Source of the DNA: SAR202 cluster bacterium bin87
GTDB taxonomy: Bacteria > Chloroflexota > Dehalococcoidia > Lucifugimonadales > UBA3495
Reading direction: 5' to 3'
DNA length: 64,000 nucleotides
NCBI GenBank assembly: GCA_002238825.1
Contig: MPNC01000009.1
Coordinates: 62,001-126,000 of the forward strand
A program made the translations under genes and the position numbers. The notes beneath the pieces were generated by a model that was not told the origin of the DNA, made no database searches, and worked only from the letters and a program-made list of their open reading frames with translations. This document shows, piece by piece, positions 51,293-60,175 of the stretch (position 1 is the stretch's first letter; each line of letters opens with the position of its first letter).

Positions 51293-52118
51293 TCCACCCC
51301 ACGGCGCTTGCAGTCCACTCCGGCAACACTACCGACACGCCGACGCCTGAAGGCTCCAGAGGAATGTCGGGACGAGGCGTACCAGCCGGCATCCTGACTT
51401 TGTGCGGTTCCGGTACAGACACAACGTCGCCAAATTCAAACGCGCCGGTATTCCGACGGCGGACGTTACTCGCCAACTCCACCGCGGAATGCCCACCGAG
51501 GAATCCCTCGTCAAAGCTGACCAGTGCCCTCGGTCCAGCCTGCTCGGTGGCGCCGAACCAACTGAGCCCAGAGGCGAGATGACCAGGGAAACGGCTGCGA
51601 GGACCGAGGCACGCACCGTAACACGTCACCTGAAAACCGGAAACCTCAGTGGCACCAATTCGTCGAAGCGCATCGTCGAAGCACTGGACCAGCGGCGGCA
51701 ACGCGGAAGACAGCCCCACAGTAGCCTCGCCGTACTCCGGAGGCATCCTGATCGTCGCCCAACCTGCGTAACCCGTCCTGTCGGGAACCCCCTCCGGAAT
51801 CACGACGTCGTCCACGGCATTCAAGTCGGTCGGGTTCGCCAGCCCGACGTAGACCCACCCAATCAGGGACGGGTCGGTGCCGTTAGCCGTCAACCCGGCC
51901 TCGCACATATCCCACAGGTTCCTCTGGGGAGGCGCAGGTGACGTGGTCGACCAACCCATCAGCTCAGCGCGCGCATCAAAGACCCTGTGCAGGAGACCCA
52001 CTACCGACACGCCGGTGGGCGGGCTTTCCCGCTCACGTCGCTCACGGTCCCTCTCAGTCTCTATCCATGCAGTGGGCGGAAGTTCTCCGAACGCCTCAAG
52101 GAGGAGTATTGGCGTCAT
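51210..52118 (-). CDS. Hypothetical soluble protein, unrecognised
   Basis: A 302-residue protein without signal or membrane helices, rich in Gly, Pro and Ala with beta propensity: LIGWVYVGLANPTDLNAVDD, AGWATIRMPPEYGEATVGLS, VSGFQVTCYGACLGPRSRFP. No catalytic motif is recognised. ATG 52118 is chosen; an in-frame ATG lies 54 bases upstream. A 3' fragment of the gene is present in duplication copy A. A short frame overlaps its start. Confidence 0.55.
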   Translation of the reverse strand: MTPILLLEAFGELPPTAWIETERDRERRERESPPTGVSVVGLLHRVFDARAELMGWSTTSPAPPQRNLWDMCEAGLTANGTDPSLIGWVYVGLANPTDLNAVDDVVIPEGVPDRTGYAGWATIRMPPEYGEATVGLSSALPPLVQCFDDALRRIGATEVSGFQVTCYGACLGPRSRFPGHLASGLSWFGATEQAGPRALVSFDEGFLGGHSAVELASNVRRRNTGAFEFGDVVSVPEPHKVRMPAGTPRPDIPLEPSGVGVSVVLPEWTASAVGWTLATVVDVARVMAPEIENFAVRIAQVE

Positions 52119-52224
52119 GACAGAGTGCTGCTCCGGCCTCGTGCTTGTTTTCGTGCTCAACCAGGCTTTCATCCAGCGACAGCCGGATGATCTCGGCCAA
52201 TCTTAACATGCCGAATTGAACCAT
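52096..52224 (-). CDS. Short protein overlapping the next gene start
   Basis: A 42-residue frame, MVQFGMLRLAEIIRLSLDES then LVEHENKHEAG. Its stop lies 22 bases inside the 51210-52118 gene, which is compatible with coupling. The frame could start further upstream (52347). No homology. Confidence 0.35.
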   Translation of the reverse strand: MVQFGMLRLAEIIRLSLDESLVEHENKHEAGAALCHDANTPP

Positions 52225-52345
52225 TGTCCGCTCAGCGAAATTCGCCCAAACCCGCATGCCCTGTCTGGGATTTTCAGGGTGCCGCCGCCTACGCTGAATG
52301 CCGTGATTGCCGCCAAAGCGTCCCACACCACGGCAGCGACGGCCC

Positions 52346-52597
52346 ATGAAACAGAGACAGCGACATACGATGAAACTGGTCAGGAGCTGGAGCCACTACC
52401 TGGACTTCGAGTGCAGCGACTGCGGGAAGAACACGCACGTGGACGCGGCACGATATTTTCCCGCTACGGTGACGTGCCATTCCAGCAAGTGCCGGACTTC
52501 CCCTGAAAAGCTCCGAGTGGTTGCAAACGGCAACCACTCCGTCCTGATTGGAATACCGGCGGGCTACCCTGGATGCCGGCAACCACGAACGTTGTAA
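52346..52597 (+). CDS. Small zinc-finger-like protein
   Basis: An 83-residue frame. FECSDCGKNTHVDAARYFPA then TVTCHSSKC gives C-x2-C and C-x4-C pairs. It starts in a basic stretch (MKQRQRHTMK). Position in the phage-like part of the island and size suggest a DNA-binding accessory protein. The following gap (52,598-52,949) shows nothing. Confidence 0.42.
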   Translation: MKQRQRHTMKLVRSWSHYLDFECSDCGKNTHVDAARYFPATVTCHSSKCRTSPEKLRVVANGNHSVLIGIPAGYPGCRQPRTL

Positions 52598-53235
52598 GCA
52601 CAGCAACAACCGGATGGTCGCCGCCCGGTGACGCCGTAAATCAGGGCGTGTGGACACAGAACGATTGCCCCAGGTACTGAACCCCCCGCGCCAATCGCGC
52701 GATTCAGGCTGCCGACCACCGACCCAGCCTGCATCGTCGCGGAACAGGACACGGACCATGGGGCCGGACGCAGGGGTGTAACCCAACTGGCGCGTAACCT
52801 TGCCCTGCTTGCAGCTGCCAGGCATCGTTGACGCGTTCAGATAAAGCTCCACAGTCAACGTGCTCCCGGGGTGATGCCCGCCCCGGCCATTACAATCCGA
52901 AATGTTGGAGATCTCTTCACGAAGAGGAACTCCACTCGTTTCGGAAACCATGGCCGACAATCCGCTAAATGCCGTCAACCGCGGCGTCTACATCTCCGAC
53001 AACCTGCCGTTCCTGCGCGGCCTGAACGACGGGTGCATTGACCTCGTCTGCATCGACCCGCCGTTCGCCAAGAACGAGACCTTCGGGCGCAAGAACGAAA
53101 AGTCGCCGGACCCGCTGAAGCCGGAGTTGACGCCGGAGGAGAGACGCATAGAGCGCGACCTGCGGCGGCGGTGGGGCATCCGAAATGCTGAAGATGCCAA
53201 GGCAACGGGCATCGACTGGCCGGAGACGCGCTACC

Positions 53236-53514
<279 letters not shown>

Positions 53515-53574
53515 CCTTCATTGAGCAGGGCACGATGGACGCGCCCTGCAGGCCAGGAAAGGCGGTGCTCCAGC

Positions 53575-53973
53575 ATGCTATTTTTTGAGGAGCCAAAGCG
53601 GGCACGCAAGAAGTGCCCAGAGCAAATGAAGCGTGAGCTGTACCAGGCTCAGGGCAGGAAGTGTATGTACTGTGGTCGAAAGTTGGGGATTGACCTGATG
53701 GACTGCGACCACAAGAATCCGAGGGCAAAAGGCGGCTCTGACCAGAAGCGAAACTTTCAGGTGCTCTGCCGCACGTGCAACACGCGCAAGGGCGCCACGA
53801 CTGACCGCCAGTTTCGCACCAAGTTCAAATCCATTGGCGTCCCGCAGACGCAGGTCCCGCCGGCGAAACCTATTCCGCAGAGCAAGTTTGATTCGGTCGC
53901 TAAGGCGGCTACGTCCAGAAAGGCCAAGCAGGCGCGAACCAGGCGACTTCGGGAAGAATATTGGTGGTTCTGA
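53575..53973 (+). CDS. HNH endonuclease
   Basis: A 132-residue HNH nuclease: GRKCMYCGRKL (C-x2-C), LMDCDHKNPRAKGGSDQKRN (catalytic His) and FQVLCRTCNTRKGA (second C-x2-C, then Asn/Lys). The tail is basic (KAKQARTRRLREE). It is the size of phage or mobile-element HNH proteins next to packaging genes. AGGAAAGG lies upstream of ATG 53575. It heads a run of seven closely spaced genes. Confidence 0.8.
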   Translation: MLFFEEPKRARKKCPEQMKRELYQAQGRKCMYCGRKLGIDLMDCDHKNPRAKGGSDQKRNFQVLCRTCNTRKGATTDRQFRTKFKSIGVPQTQVPPAKPIPQSKFDSVAKAATSRKAKQARTRRLREEYWWF

Positions 53974-53978
53974 CCAGT

Positions 53979-54203
53979 ATGCGTCGTCTTATGAACATGC
54001 TGCGCAGCAAGCTGCCCCGGCGGCAGCAGCCCCCAGGGCATGAGTCTCCGGGGCCGCTTGCTGCGGAAATTAACGCTGGGATAGTCCGGCTCTATGAGGC
54101 CGGTAGCAGTCAGCGCGAGATCGCGGCTGAGCTGGGCGTGTCCAAAGGGCGTATTTACCGCGTCCTGCAGGCTAGGAAAATGGCGGTCCGGCATGGTGAG
54201 TGA
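53979..54203 (+). CDS. Small helix-turn-helix protein
   Basis: A 74-residue protein. EINAGIVRLYEAGSSQREIA then AELGVSKGRIYRVLQARKMA is a typical resolvase/Hin-type HTH (about 33-68). A basic start (MRRLMNMLRSKLPRRQQ) precedes it. It begins 5 bases after the HNH stop and overlaps the next gene by 11 bases. Confidence 0.68.
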   Translation: MRRLMNMLRSKLPRRQQPPGHESPGPLAAEINAGIVRLYEAGSSQREIAAELGVSKGRIYRVLQARKMAVRHGE

Positions 54204-54378
54204 GACGGAGTACAGGTGCGAGGACTGCGACAAGGTTTTGCTGGATGACGACCTGCGCTTCGATGGCGAAGGCGTGCCGCTTTGCGCCTACCACTACGAA
54301 GTTTTGCTCGAGGATGAGGAACTTGACCGTTGGGACGCCGAGCAACAAGCCAAGCCACCGGAGGCCAGGGAGGTCTGA
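54193..54378 (+). CDS. Small CxxC protein
   Basis: A 61-residue acidic protein, MVSETEYRCEDCDKVLLDDD, with C-x2-C and a later PLCAYHYEVLLEDEEL (Cys, His). Probably a zinc-binding adapter. The ATG lies inside the HTH gene. Confidence 0.55.
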   Translation: MVSETEYRCEDCDKVLLDDDLRFDGEGVPLCAYHYEVLLEDEELDRWDAEQQAKPPEAREV

Positions 54379-54382
54379 CACC

Positions 54383-54793
54383 ATGATAGATAACCGCGAA
54401 CACGCCGACCTGGGGCGACTGATTGCCGACTACGAGGCTACCCACGAGCGGGTCCAGGAGCTCCGGGCCCGCATGGTTGATACGGCCAGCATCTGGATCA
54501 GCTTCGCCAGCATGCTGAGCCAGAACCCGTTGGCTGTACGAGGAGACGGCGATACCGTCTCCCTGGGCGACGAAAGCGTCATCGCCCGCGCCGACCTCGA
54601 CTTGGGGCAAGTGCTGCGCGAGGTGGCGCTGTTGCGGGAAGTCGAGGCGCACGAGCGGGATGTGGAGCATCGGCTGGACGAAGCCGGCAAGCACTACATC
54701 GTCGAGGGGCTCAAGAACCGGAGGGTGGACCGAGACGTTCCCGAGCAGCGCAACCCGCCCGAGCAGCGCGACCTGATGAGCCGGCGGGCGTGA
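54383..54793 (+). CDS. Helical protein, unrecognised
   Basis: A 136-residue, highly charged, mostly helical protein (ADLGRLIADYEATHERVQEL, VLREVALLREVEAHERDVEH). GGGAGG precedes the ATG. Its TGA overlaps the GTG of the next gene (GTGA), so it is coupled. No family is recognised. Confidence 0.55.
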   Translation: MIDNREHADLGRLIADYEATHERVQELRARMVDTASIWISFASMLSQNPLAVRGDGDTVSLGDESVIARADLDLGQVLREVALLREVEAHERDVEHRLDEAGKHYIVEGLKNRRVDRDVPEQRNPPEQRDLMSRRA

Positions 54794-55080
54794 TTTTTCT
54801 GCTCGTACCCTTGTCCGGTTTTGCCGCAGGGTGGCTCATCGCATTTTGCTACCTGGTGTTGCGGAACGCGCCCTACGGCCTCTATCCGGACCGGCGGTTC
54901 GTCATGTTGCTGGAGTTCCTCCACCGGGGAACCATGGTAGCGGCCATCATTGCATGCCTGATCCTGCAGGGGGCGTTTTTGTTGATGCAGCCGCCGGTTG
55001 TTGCCGCGGCGTCGCTGATTGCCGCCGCGGCCGGAGCTTTTGTCGTATATTGCTTCCGGCGGCTAATTGCCAGGCCGTGA
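54790..55080 (+). CDS. Three-helix membrane protein
   Basis: A 96-residue protein starting at GTG. LLVPLSGFAAGWLIAFCYLV, GTMVAAIIACLILQGAFLLM and AAASLIAAAAGAFVVYCF are membrane segments. It is small and lies in a phage-like operon, so a holin-like role is conceivable but not shown. Confidence 0.55.
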   Translation: MIFLLVPLSGFAAGWLIAFCYLVLRNAPYGLYPDRRFVMLLEFLHRGTMVAAIIACLILQGAFLLMQPPVVAAASLIAAAAGAFVVYCFRRLIARP

Positions 55081-55101
55081 GCCAGGAGACATGCTCGCAA
55101 G

Positions 55102-55281
55102 ATGGCGACGCTGATCTCCGTGGCGTTCGTGTCCACCGTCGTGGTCATGTGGGCCACCGCCCGCACGGCCGAAGGCAGGGACGTGTGGACGCCGGAAGAC
55201 TGCCGGAGCATCGTTCCGGCGGTAGCCCTTCTGGCATGGGTCTTGTTCCCTTTCAGATTGGCGACGCTGGCCTTCGCATGA
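55102..55281 (+). CDS. Two-helix small membrane protein
   Basis: A 59-residue frame: MATLISVAFVSTVVVMWATA, EGRDVWTPEDCRSIVP, AVALLAWVLFPFRLATLAF. Its TGA overlaps the next ATG (ATGA at 55278-55281). The overlap and coding bias support it despite its size. Confidence 0.5.
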   Translation: MATLISVAFVSTVVVMWATARTAEGRDVWTPEDCRSIVPAVALLAWVLFPFRLATLAFA

Positions 55282-55565
55282 CCTGCACCGCCTACGGGCT
55301 TGCCAGGAAGATCCGGTTACTGACGGCAAAGGGCTGGCCGGCGACCAGCTTGGTTGCTCGGGCGGAGGCCGGACTGGTGTGGTCGGCGTTCATTCGTCAG
55401 CTGACGGACACCAGCGGATGTTGCCTGTTCGTGCACGAGGTGTCTGCCCGGCGTTGCGACAACTGCGGCATCAGCGGGAGCGAGGAGCACCGACCTCGCA
55501 TCGGCATGATGTCCTTCTACGATGAGCGTGGCCTGCTGCATTTCTGCGATGCCTGCGCTGTGTGA
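55278..55565 (+). CDS. CxxC-ending small protein, paralogue of the next frame
   Basis: A 95-residue protein: YGLARKIRLLTAKGWPATSL, then VSARRCDNCGISG and LLHFCDACAV, a zinc-type pair of C-x2-C. It is translationally coupled to the gene before. A diverged second copy follows at 55650. Confidence 0.55.
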   Translation: MTCTAYGLARKIRLLTAKGWPATSLVARAEAGLVWSAFIRQLTDTSGCCLFVHEVSARRCDNCGISGSEEHRPRIGMMSFYDERGLLHFCDACAV

Positions 55566-55584
55566 CGCCCCCGTGATTGACCAC

Positions 55585-55871
55585 CCCCTTACGAACTCGC
55601 CAGCGAGATTCGACCACTGACGACAGCCGGCTGGCCGCTGCCGCACATCATGGCTCGGGCCAAGGCCATCTTGACGCTGACTGACTTCATCCGCGACCTG
55701 GATGACGGCTACAGCGAACGCCAGGCGTTCATCCACCCGGTAGCTGCCCGGCAATGCGACAACTGCGGTTACCGTTGCGATGACCCAGCCCGTATCCCAC
55801 GTCGACTGCTGGGCATGTGTCTGGACGACGCCAGGGAATCACCCTGTTGCTGCGACGTCTGCCCAACCTGA
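55585..55871 (+). pseudogene. Second CxxC paralogue, start lost
   Basis: YELASEIRPLTTAGWPLPHI, MARAKAILTLTDFIRDLDDG, VAARQCDNCGYRCDDPARIP and PCCCDVCPT line up with the 55278 protein, but the frame before the first ATG (55650) has a stop instead of a start. It may still be translated from 55650 (73 residues). The gap to 56,164 shows no gene. Confidence 0.42.
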
Positions 55872-56163
55872 CGGCACAGTTCCGGCCGAGACCGTCGCCG
55901 TAACACGCACGTTTCAGGCTACAGACGTGCATAGAGCACCCGAATTTCGGCACAGGAGTCACGGAGAGGCGCCTTACGGCCCGAAAGGCATCAGAAGGTC
56001 CAAGGACCGTTCAGGCCCTGAAATCGGCCCACGACGCAGAAACTGAGGCAACGAAGGGTACCAAGCCGAGGCGAGGGATAACCCTTCCCCAACGCGACCG
56101 CCGAAACGGTGGTGACCCGCCCACCGTCGCGCCACATGTTCGCGAACGCAGAAGAGGTCAACG

Positions 56164-57144
56164 ATGGCGAGAAATAACAACCGCTTCGGTCAGACCGCAT
56201 GCGGCCCACAGATCGACGTATTCGAAGGGAGTCCAGCAGGGTTAGGAGGCACCGTACATCTCTGGGCCTCCCCTGTCCAAGGAACCTATGAGAGGCTTTG
56301 CGACGGTATTCGTTGGGGAGACCACGTGGCGTGGTTCGACCACAAACCAGGTCACGGCGTTCTCGCCTGCCTGGAATGCTTTTGGGTATTCCATTTGGAT
56401 CATGAACGCAGCCAACCGCGGCTAAATGCGCCGGCGCGTTCACTGATATATTTGGAGTCCCCATGTCCGTCCTTGGGAGATACAGCCGAATCGGACACCC
56501 GCATGCTCATCATCCCGCTCAATGACCTTGCCAATTTCTACGCCACCGCCGATGAAAGGAAGGACCGTTTCATTGGTGAGTTCAAGGCCAGGAAACCAAG
56601 CGATGGCGGACACTACTACCAGCCCGTGCTCGGTCTGTTGCGTTCGAGCCACTGGAGGACGGGCGACCTGTCGATTCTGGAGAGCACCGTGCCGTCCTTT
56701 TTGGACCAGGAGCGCGCCAAGGATGCGGCAAACCCCAACCGCAGGGACCGCGCCGTGCAATATGCAACGGTGTTGGACTCCTACCAGGAATTTTGCGTCC
56801 AGCGACGAGTGTCGGGAACGTTCGCGGCATTCGCCCACACGGTCGTCCGTGTAACGGACGAAGTGGGCGTCCGCGTGAGGCCCACCGTTGGCCTGGTGAC
56901 CGACAGCGGACGACACGTCGTCATTGTTCGGATGAGCAAAGACCCGCCTAGCCGAGCATACCGGCAAGCGGTCAACTATTTCCTGGGCCTCGCGATTCGC
57001 CAGCATCCCGTATATTTGGAGGATCATGTAGGTCTTCTTGACGTGCGACAGAAAGACGTTCTCCCTATGCTGGCCGCCACTGCGGCGGAGGAGCAGAGCA
57101 TTCGGGATCATGCCGAGCTTTTTCGCCGGATGTCGCAGCGATAG
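56164..57144 (+). CDS. Hypothetical soluble protein, unrecognised
   Basis: A 326-residue protein without membrane helices. HWYYQ-like HYYQPVLGLLRSSHWRTGDL (about 150-170), ESTVPSFLDQERAKDAANPN and VRVRPTVGLVTDSGRHVVIV are the most ordered parts. No motif is recognised. GAGGTCAACG lies directly before the ATG, and the same leader (GAGGTTAACGATGGCGAGAAA) starts the next gene, so both may share expression signals. Confidence 0.55.
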   Translation: MARNNNRFGQTACGPQIDVFEGSPAGLGGTVHLWASPVQGTYERLCDGIRWGDHVAWFDHKPGHGVLACLECFWVFHLDHERSQPRLNAPARSLIYLESPCPSLGDTAESDTRMLIIPLNDLANFYATADERKDRFIGEFKARKPSDGGHYYQPVLGLLRSSHWRTGDLSILESTVPSFLDQERAKDAANPNRRDRAVQYATVLDSYQEFCVQRRVSGTFAAFAHTVVRVTDEVGVRVRPTVGLVTDSGRHVVIVRMSKDPPSRAYRQAVNYFLGLAIRQHPVYLEDHVGLLDVRQKDVLPMLAATAAEEQSIRDHAELFRRMSQR

Positions 57145-57419
57145 TCAGAGGCACCCGACGGACGCCATCCCCGCTGCGCCGATGCCGCACGATTGGCGAA
57201 GCAGTCGGCGTTACGCCTGTGGACCCCGCAGGTGACCAGGCGAAAGCCATCATCTGACTGCTCAGCCGGAGCAACAACCCGTTGCCGTTCGTGGCAATTG
57301 CCGGCCCCGCATGTGCCTGGTCTCAATCTTTCCGCCGCTGCCTCCAGCTGGTCTCCGCCAAAACGACGGGATCCCGCCCACTGGAGCTCCAAACATTCAC
57401 AGACGTAATGAGGTTAACG

Positions 57420-57797
57420 ATGGCGAGAAAGAACGCCCGAGACTCGGCACCCTTGCAGATGTCCATACCCGGTATGGAACCCCCACCGTCCGCAGTCGCC
57501 GCGTCACCTGAGCCAGTCGGCGCCGTAACGGCAACATGCTCCGGCGAGTGCCGGCGTTCGACACAGCACGCAGTGGAACGACTCCGGCAACCGGATGGCT
57601 CCTTGATCGTCCGACGAATATGCACCATGTGTGACGCCGCCGAACAAATCACCATCTCGAAAGTTGTCGCCGAACGCTTGCTGGCCGTTGAACCGCCGAA
57701 AGCGGGTTCGATAATGAAGGACACCGAAATGGCGGGCCCAGGGTTGCCAATTGACAGCGAATGCCGCGCTGCCGACAATGGGCCCACGAAGCCCTAA
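57420..57797 (+). CDS. Zinc-ribbon-like small protein
   Basis: A 125-residue protein, MARKNARDSAPLQMSIPGME, with TATCSGECRRSTQHAVERLR and IVRRICTMCDAAEQITISKV (C-x3-C, C-x2-C). It shares start sequence and ribosome-binding leader with the 56164 gene. The C-terminal 30 residues are low in structure. Confidence 0.5.
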   Translation: MARKNARDSAPLQMSIPGMEPPPSAVAASPEPVGAVTATCSGECRRSTQHAVERLRQPDGSLIVRRICTMCDAAEQITISKVVAERLLAVEPPKAGSIMKDTEMAGPGLPIDSECRAADNGPTKP

Positions 57798-57878
57798 CGC
57801 CGGAAGGTACACAGCCAACTGTCTCGGTTTCGGCACCCGCCGCGGAGCGTTGCCCTGGCGACCCACGCGCCCAGAACC

Positions 57879-58256
57879 TTGAACCAAACTCCCACCCGTT
57901 ACGACCTGCTGGCCTGCAACCTGGTGCTGGCCTCCATCGCCGCCCTGCTGATGGCCGCGGTGGGGAGCAGCATCAAGGTAGTGCAGATCCTCGAAGGCGT
58001 GAACATCGCCGGCTTCAACATAGACCTCGGGGTGGGAGCCGCCGTCAATCCCGGAGTCCTGATGGCGTCGCTGGTCATCTTCTGTTCCGTGACGGCAGCC
58101 CTGCTGTGCGTGATCCACAACCGGCTCCCTGACCGCACCTTCGGTCGCGCTCTGACGAGCGTCTGCAGTTGGCTGGTCACCATCGCGGCGTTCACGTTCT
58201 TCATCCTGACGCTGGCTCTCGTGCCGATTGCGTTGGCGGTCGAGGTTGGCTTGTGA
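57879..58256 (+). CDS. Three-to-four-helix membrane protein
   Basis: A 125-residue protein with TTG start. LLACNLVLASIAALLMAAVG, VLMASLVIFCSVTAALLCVI and SWLVTIAAFTFFILTLALVP are membrane segments; it ends IALAVEVGL. Two broken 3' copies of this gene end follow at 59,140 and about 59,970. No family is recognised. Confidence 0.5.
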   Translation: MNQTPTRYDLLACNLVLASIAALLMAAVGSSIKVVQILEGVNIAGFNIDLGVGAAVNPGVLMASLVIFCSVTAALLCVIHNRLPDRTFGRALTSVCSWLVTIAAFTFFILTLALVPIALAVEVGL

Positions 58257-58378
58257 CAGGGTGTTCGTCAAAGAGGTAGCCAACGATGCCTCGTCGCGTT
58301 CAAGAACGTGCGGTGCAACAACGGCAAACTGGTGCACGACGGCAGCAGCACCGTAACATTGACGCTGGAGAATGGTGA

Positions 58379-59128
58379 ATGGCCCAGCCTCATTGGTGGG
58401 CGCGGTTACTGTGGAGCCAGAAGGACCCCGTTTCGACCCCAAGCATGGGGCGAGCCGTAGGAGATAATCTCGTGGAATCCCAATTCGAGTACATCCATTT
58501 TCCGCTGGAAGATTTCAACTACGACGCCCAATTGGCGGCCATTCACGGTCTGCTGCACCGCCAAGAACGCGCTGACCAAGAGCTCGCAGAAAGGATTAAG
58601 AAAGCTGACGAAGTTGCGCGGCGGACTAAGGGCCGTGCCAATGATGACGCCGTTGACGTCTGGGTGGAACTGGCCGAGATGTCCTGCTATCAGGACGCGG
58701 CCCATAGCATGGCCGCAGTAGGCATGATTGCTCCCCTTCTCGAATCCGCCTTCCGGGCAGCCTTCCGCTCTATCGGAAACGAGTTGCCCCAAGGGGACCT
58801 CGTCAAGAACATAGTCCAGCGTGTGGACGAGGTGGGTATGAAGCAACACCTGCCGACAGACCTCGAGCCAACGCTGTCTGCCCTGTTTGCGTACAGAAAC
58901 AAAATGTTTCATGGCGGGTTCGAGTGGCCATCCGAAGAGTTGAAAAAGTTCGACAGGCTGCTGTGCGAAAAGCGCTGGCCCAATGATTGGTTTTCCAGGG
59001 CGACAACTGACGATGAACCATGGATTTTCTACATGACATCCTCCTTCATCGACCACTGCCTAGAAATGGCCAAGCAAGTTATCAGGGGAATAGTACAGTT
59101 CGGCTTGGAGAGGCATTTGGACGCATGA
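58379..59128 (+). CDS. HEPN-like protein with Arg-Asn-x3-His motif
   Basis: A 249-residue mainly helical protein. The region AHSMAAVGMIAPLLESAFRA (about 101-120) and LSALFAYRNKMFHGGFEWPS (about 162-181) resembles HEPN domains. The second carries Arg-x4-His (RNKMFH), the catalytic motif of HEPN ribonucleases. The N-terminal 60 residues are variable. HEPN RNases serve in toxin-antitoxin and defence systems; no nucleotidyltransferase antitoxin is adjacent. Confidence 0.58.
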   Translation: MAQPHWWARLLWSQKDPVSTPSMGRAVGDNLVESQFEYIHFPLEDFNYDAQLAAIHGLLHRQERADQELAERIKKADEVARRTKGRANDDAVDVWVELAEMSCYQDAAHSMAAVGMIAPLLESAFRAAFRSIGNELPQGDLVKNIVQRVDEVGMKQHLPTDLEPTLSALFAYRNKMFHGGFEWPSEELKKFDRLLCEKRWPNDWFSRATTDDEPWIFYMTSSFIDHCLEMAKQVIRGIVQFGLERHLDA

Positions 59129-59139
59129 CCAAGCTGTGT

Positions 59140-59204
59140 TCGTGTTCTTCATCCTGACGCTGGCGTTGGTGCCGATTCCCCTAGCGGTCGAGGTCAACTT
59201 GTAA
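59140..59204 (+). pseudogene. 3' remnant of the 57879-type membrane gene
   Basis: VFFILTLALVPIPLAVEVNL then stop, matching FFILTLALVPIALAVEVGL of the gene at 57879. A weaker third echo (TLALVPAEVAAEVGL) lies near 59,970-60,016. No other feature is seen between 59,205 and 59,647. Confidence 0.6.
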
Positions 59205-59647
59205 CCGGAGACCGCCGGCGTCTTCGACCAATGGCTGGACAAGTCCCCTGACGTTTCTCCACACTATCAATCCTGCCAACCAACGGCGATGCAAACGGTC
59301 CCACCGTTATTTGCAGCAGCTCCTGCTGCCAATGTGCTCCTGCATCGACTGCGAGCCGGACGTGCCATACCTTCCGGCTATCCAGTGAGGCAGCCGCCGC
59401 AACCACTACCGAGCTTGCGTAGCCCGCCGAACCTGAGCCATCCAACAGCCAAGCAACCCACGTCCTGAACTGAGCAGCCGCGTTTACACCGCACAAATGC
59501 CGCCTGAAACGCGGCAGCGAAACACCGCTGAACAGCCCCGGGACGAAGAAGTACCCAGGATGTTTTAGTCGCCCCGCATTATCATGCTCAACATCTATCG
59601 ACGGGACACTACCATCGCGAACGATTGGATATGGAGAAGACAGGACG

Positions 59648-59908
59648 ATGTTCGGTTCCGAGACAACGGAGATTGCGACGCGAGCAAACGTAGCGGCAGT
59701 GTGGTGGACCATCCTCGGGCTGGGGGCATTTACCTCCGCCTGGCTCGCGATACTACATTGGCAATTGCTACGCATAGCCCGACTACTGCGAAACATACAG
59801 CCGCAACAAAAAGCCATGTCGGTTCGATCTCCATCCCAAGATGCCACTTCTGATAACCACCAACCAGCGCGAACACGGCAGCAAACCCGAAGAAACCCAA
59901 GGGAATAA
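59648..59908 (+). CDS. Small single-helix membrane protein
   Basis: An 86-residue frame: TRANVAAVWWTILGLGAFTSAWL (about 12-33) is a membrane helix, followed by a polar basic tail. AGGACG precedes the ATG. It overlaps, on the opposite strand, the frame 59730-59930; only one may be real. Confidence 0.35.
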   Translation: MFGSETTEIATRANVAAVWWTILGLGAFTSAWLAILHWQLLRIARLLRNIQPQQKAMSVRSPSQDATSDNHQPARTRQQTRRNPRE

Positions 59909-59930
59909 GACCACGCCAGTCCCCGTCCAT
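59730..59930 (-). CDS. Small two-helix membrane protein
   Basis: A 66-residue frame: IPLGFFGFAAVFALVGGY and WLFVAAVCFAVVGLCVAIAN are membrane helices, with a basic end (RARRR). AAAGGAAG lies upstream. It is the stronger candidate of the two overlapping frames here. Confidence 0.42.
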   Translation of the reverse strand: MDGDWRGLIPLGFFGFAAVFALVGGYQKWHLGMEIEPTWLFVAAVCFAVVGLCVAIANVVSRARRR

Positions 59931-60175
59931 TAGAGCAACTTCCTTTGAAAGGAGAGCAACACGCCCAAAACGCTAGCCCTCGTGCCGGCCGAGGTGGCGG
60001 CCGAGGTCGGCTTGTGGCCAGAGGTTTCGGCAGTCTCCAGCCCATGGTTGGGCAAGTCCGCTGACGTTCCTACGAACGATCCCGCTGTCTGGTCGACAGG
60101 CAGGACGTTCTCAAAACAGCGAGACGCACCGGTCCCGAACTTGGGAACCTCCACACGGCAATTGTTTTGGCGCCA

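Noticed and set aside
59194-60045. 283-residue minus-strand frame
   Set aside because: Low-complexity Arg/Ser/Ala composition, no start signal, crosses several remnants; taken as a chance frame.
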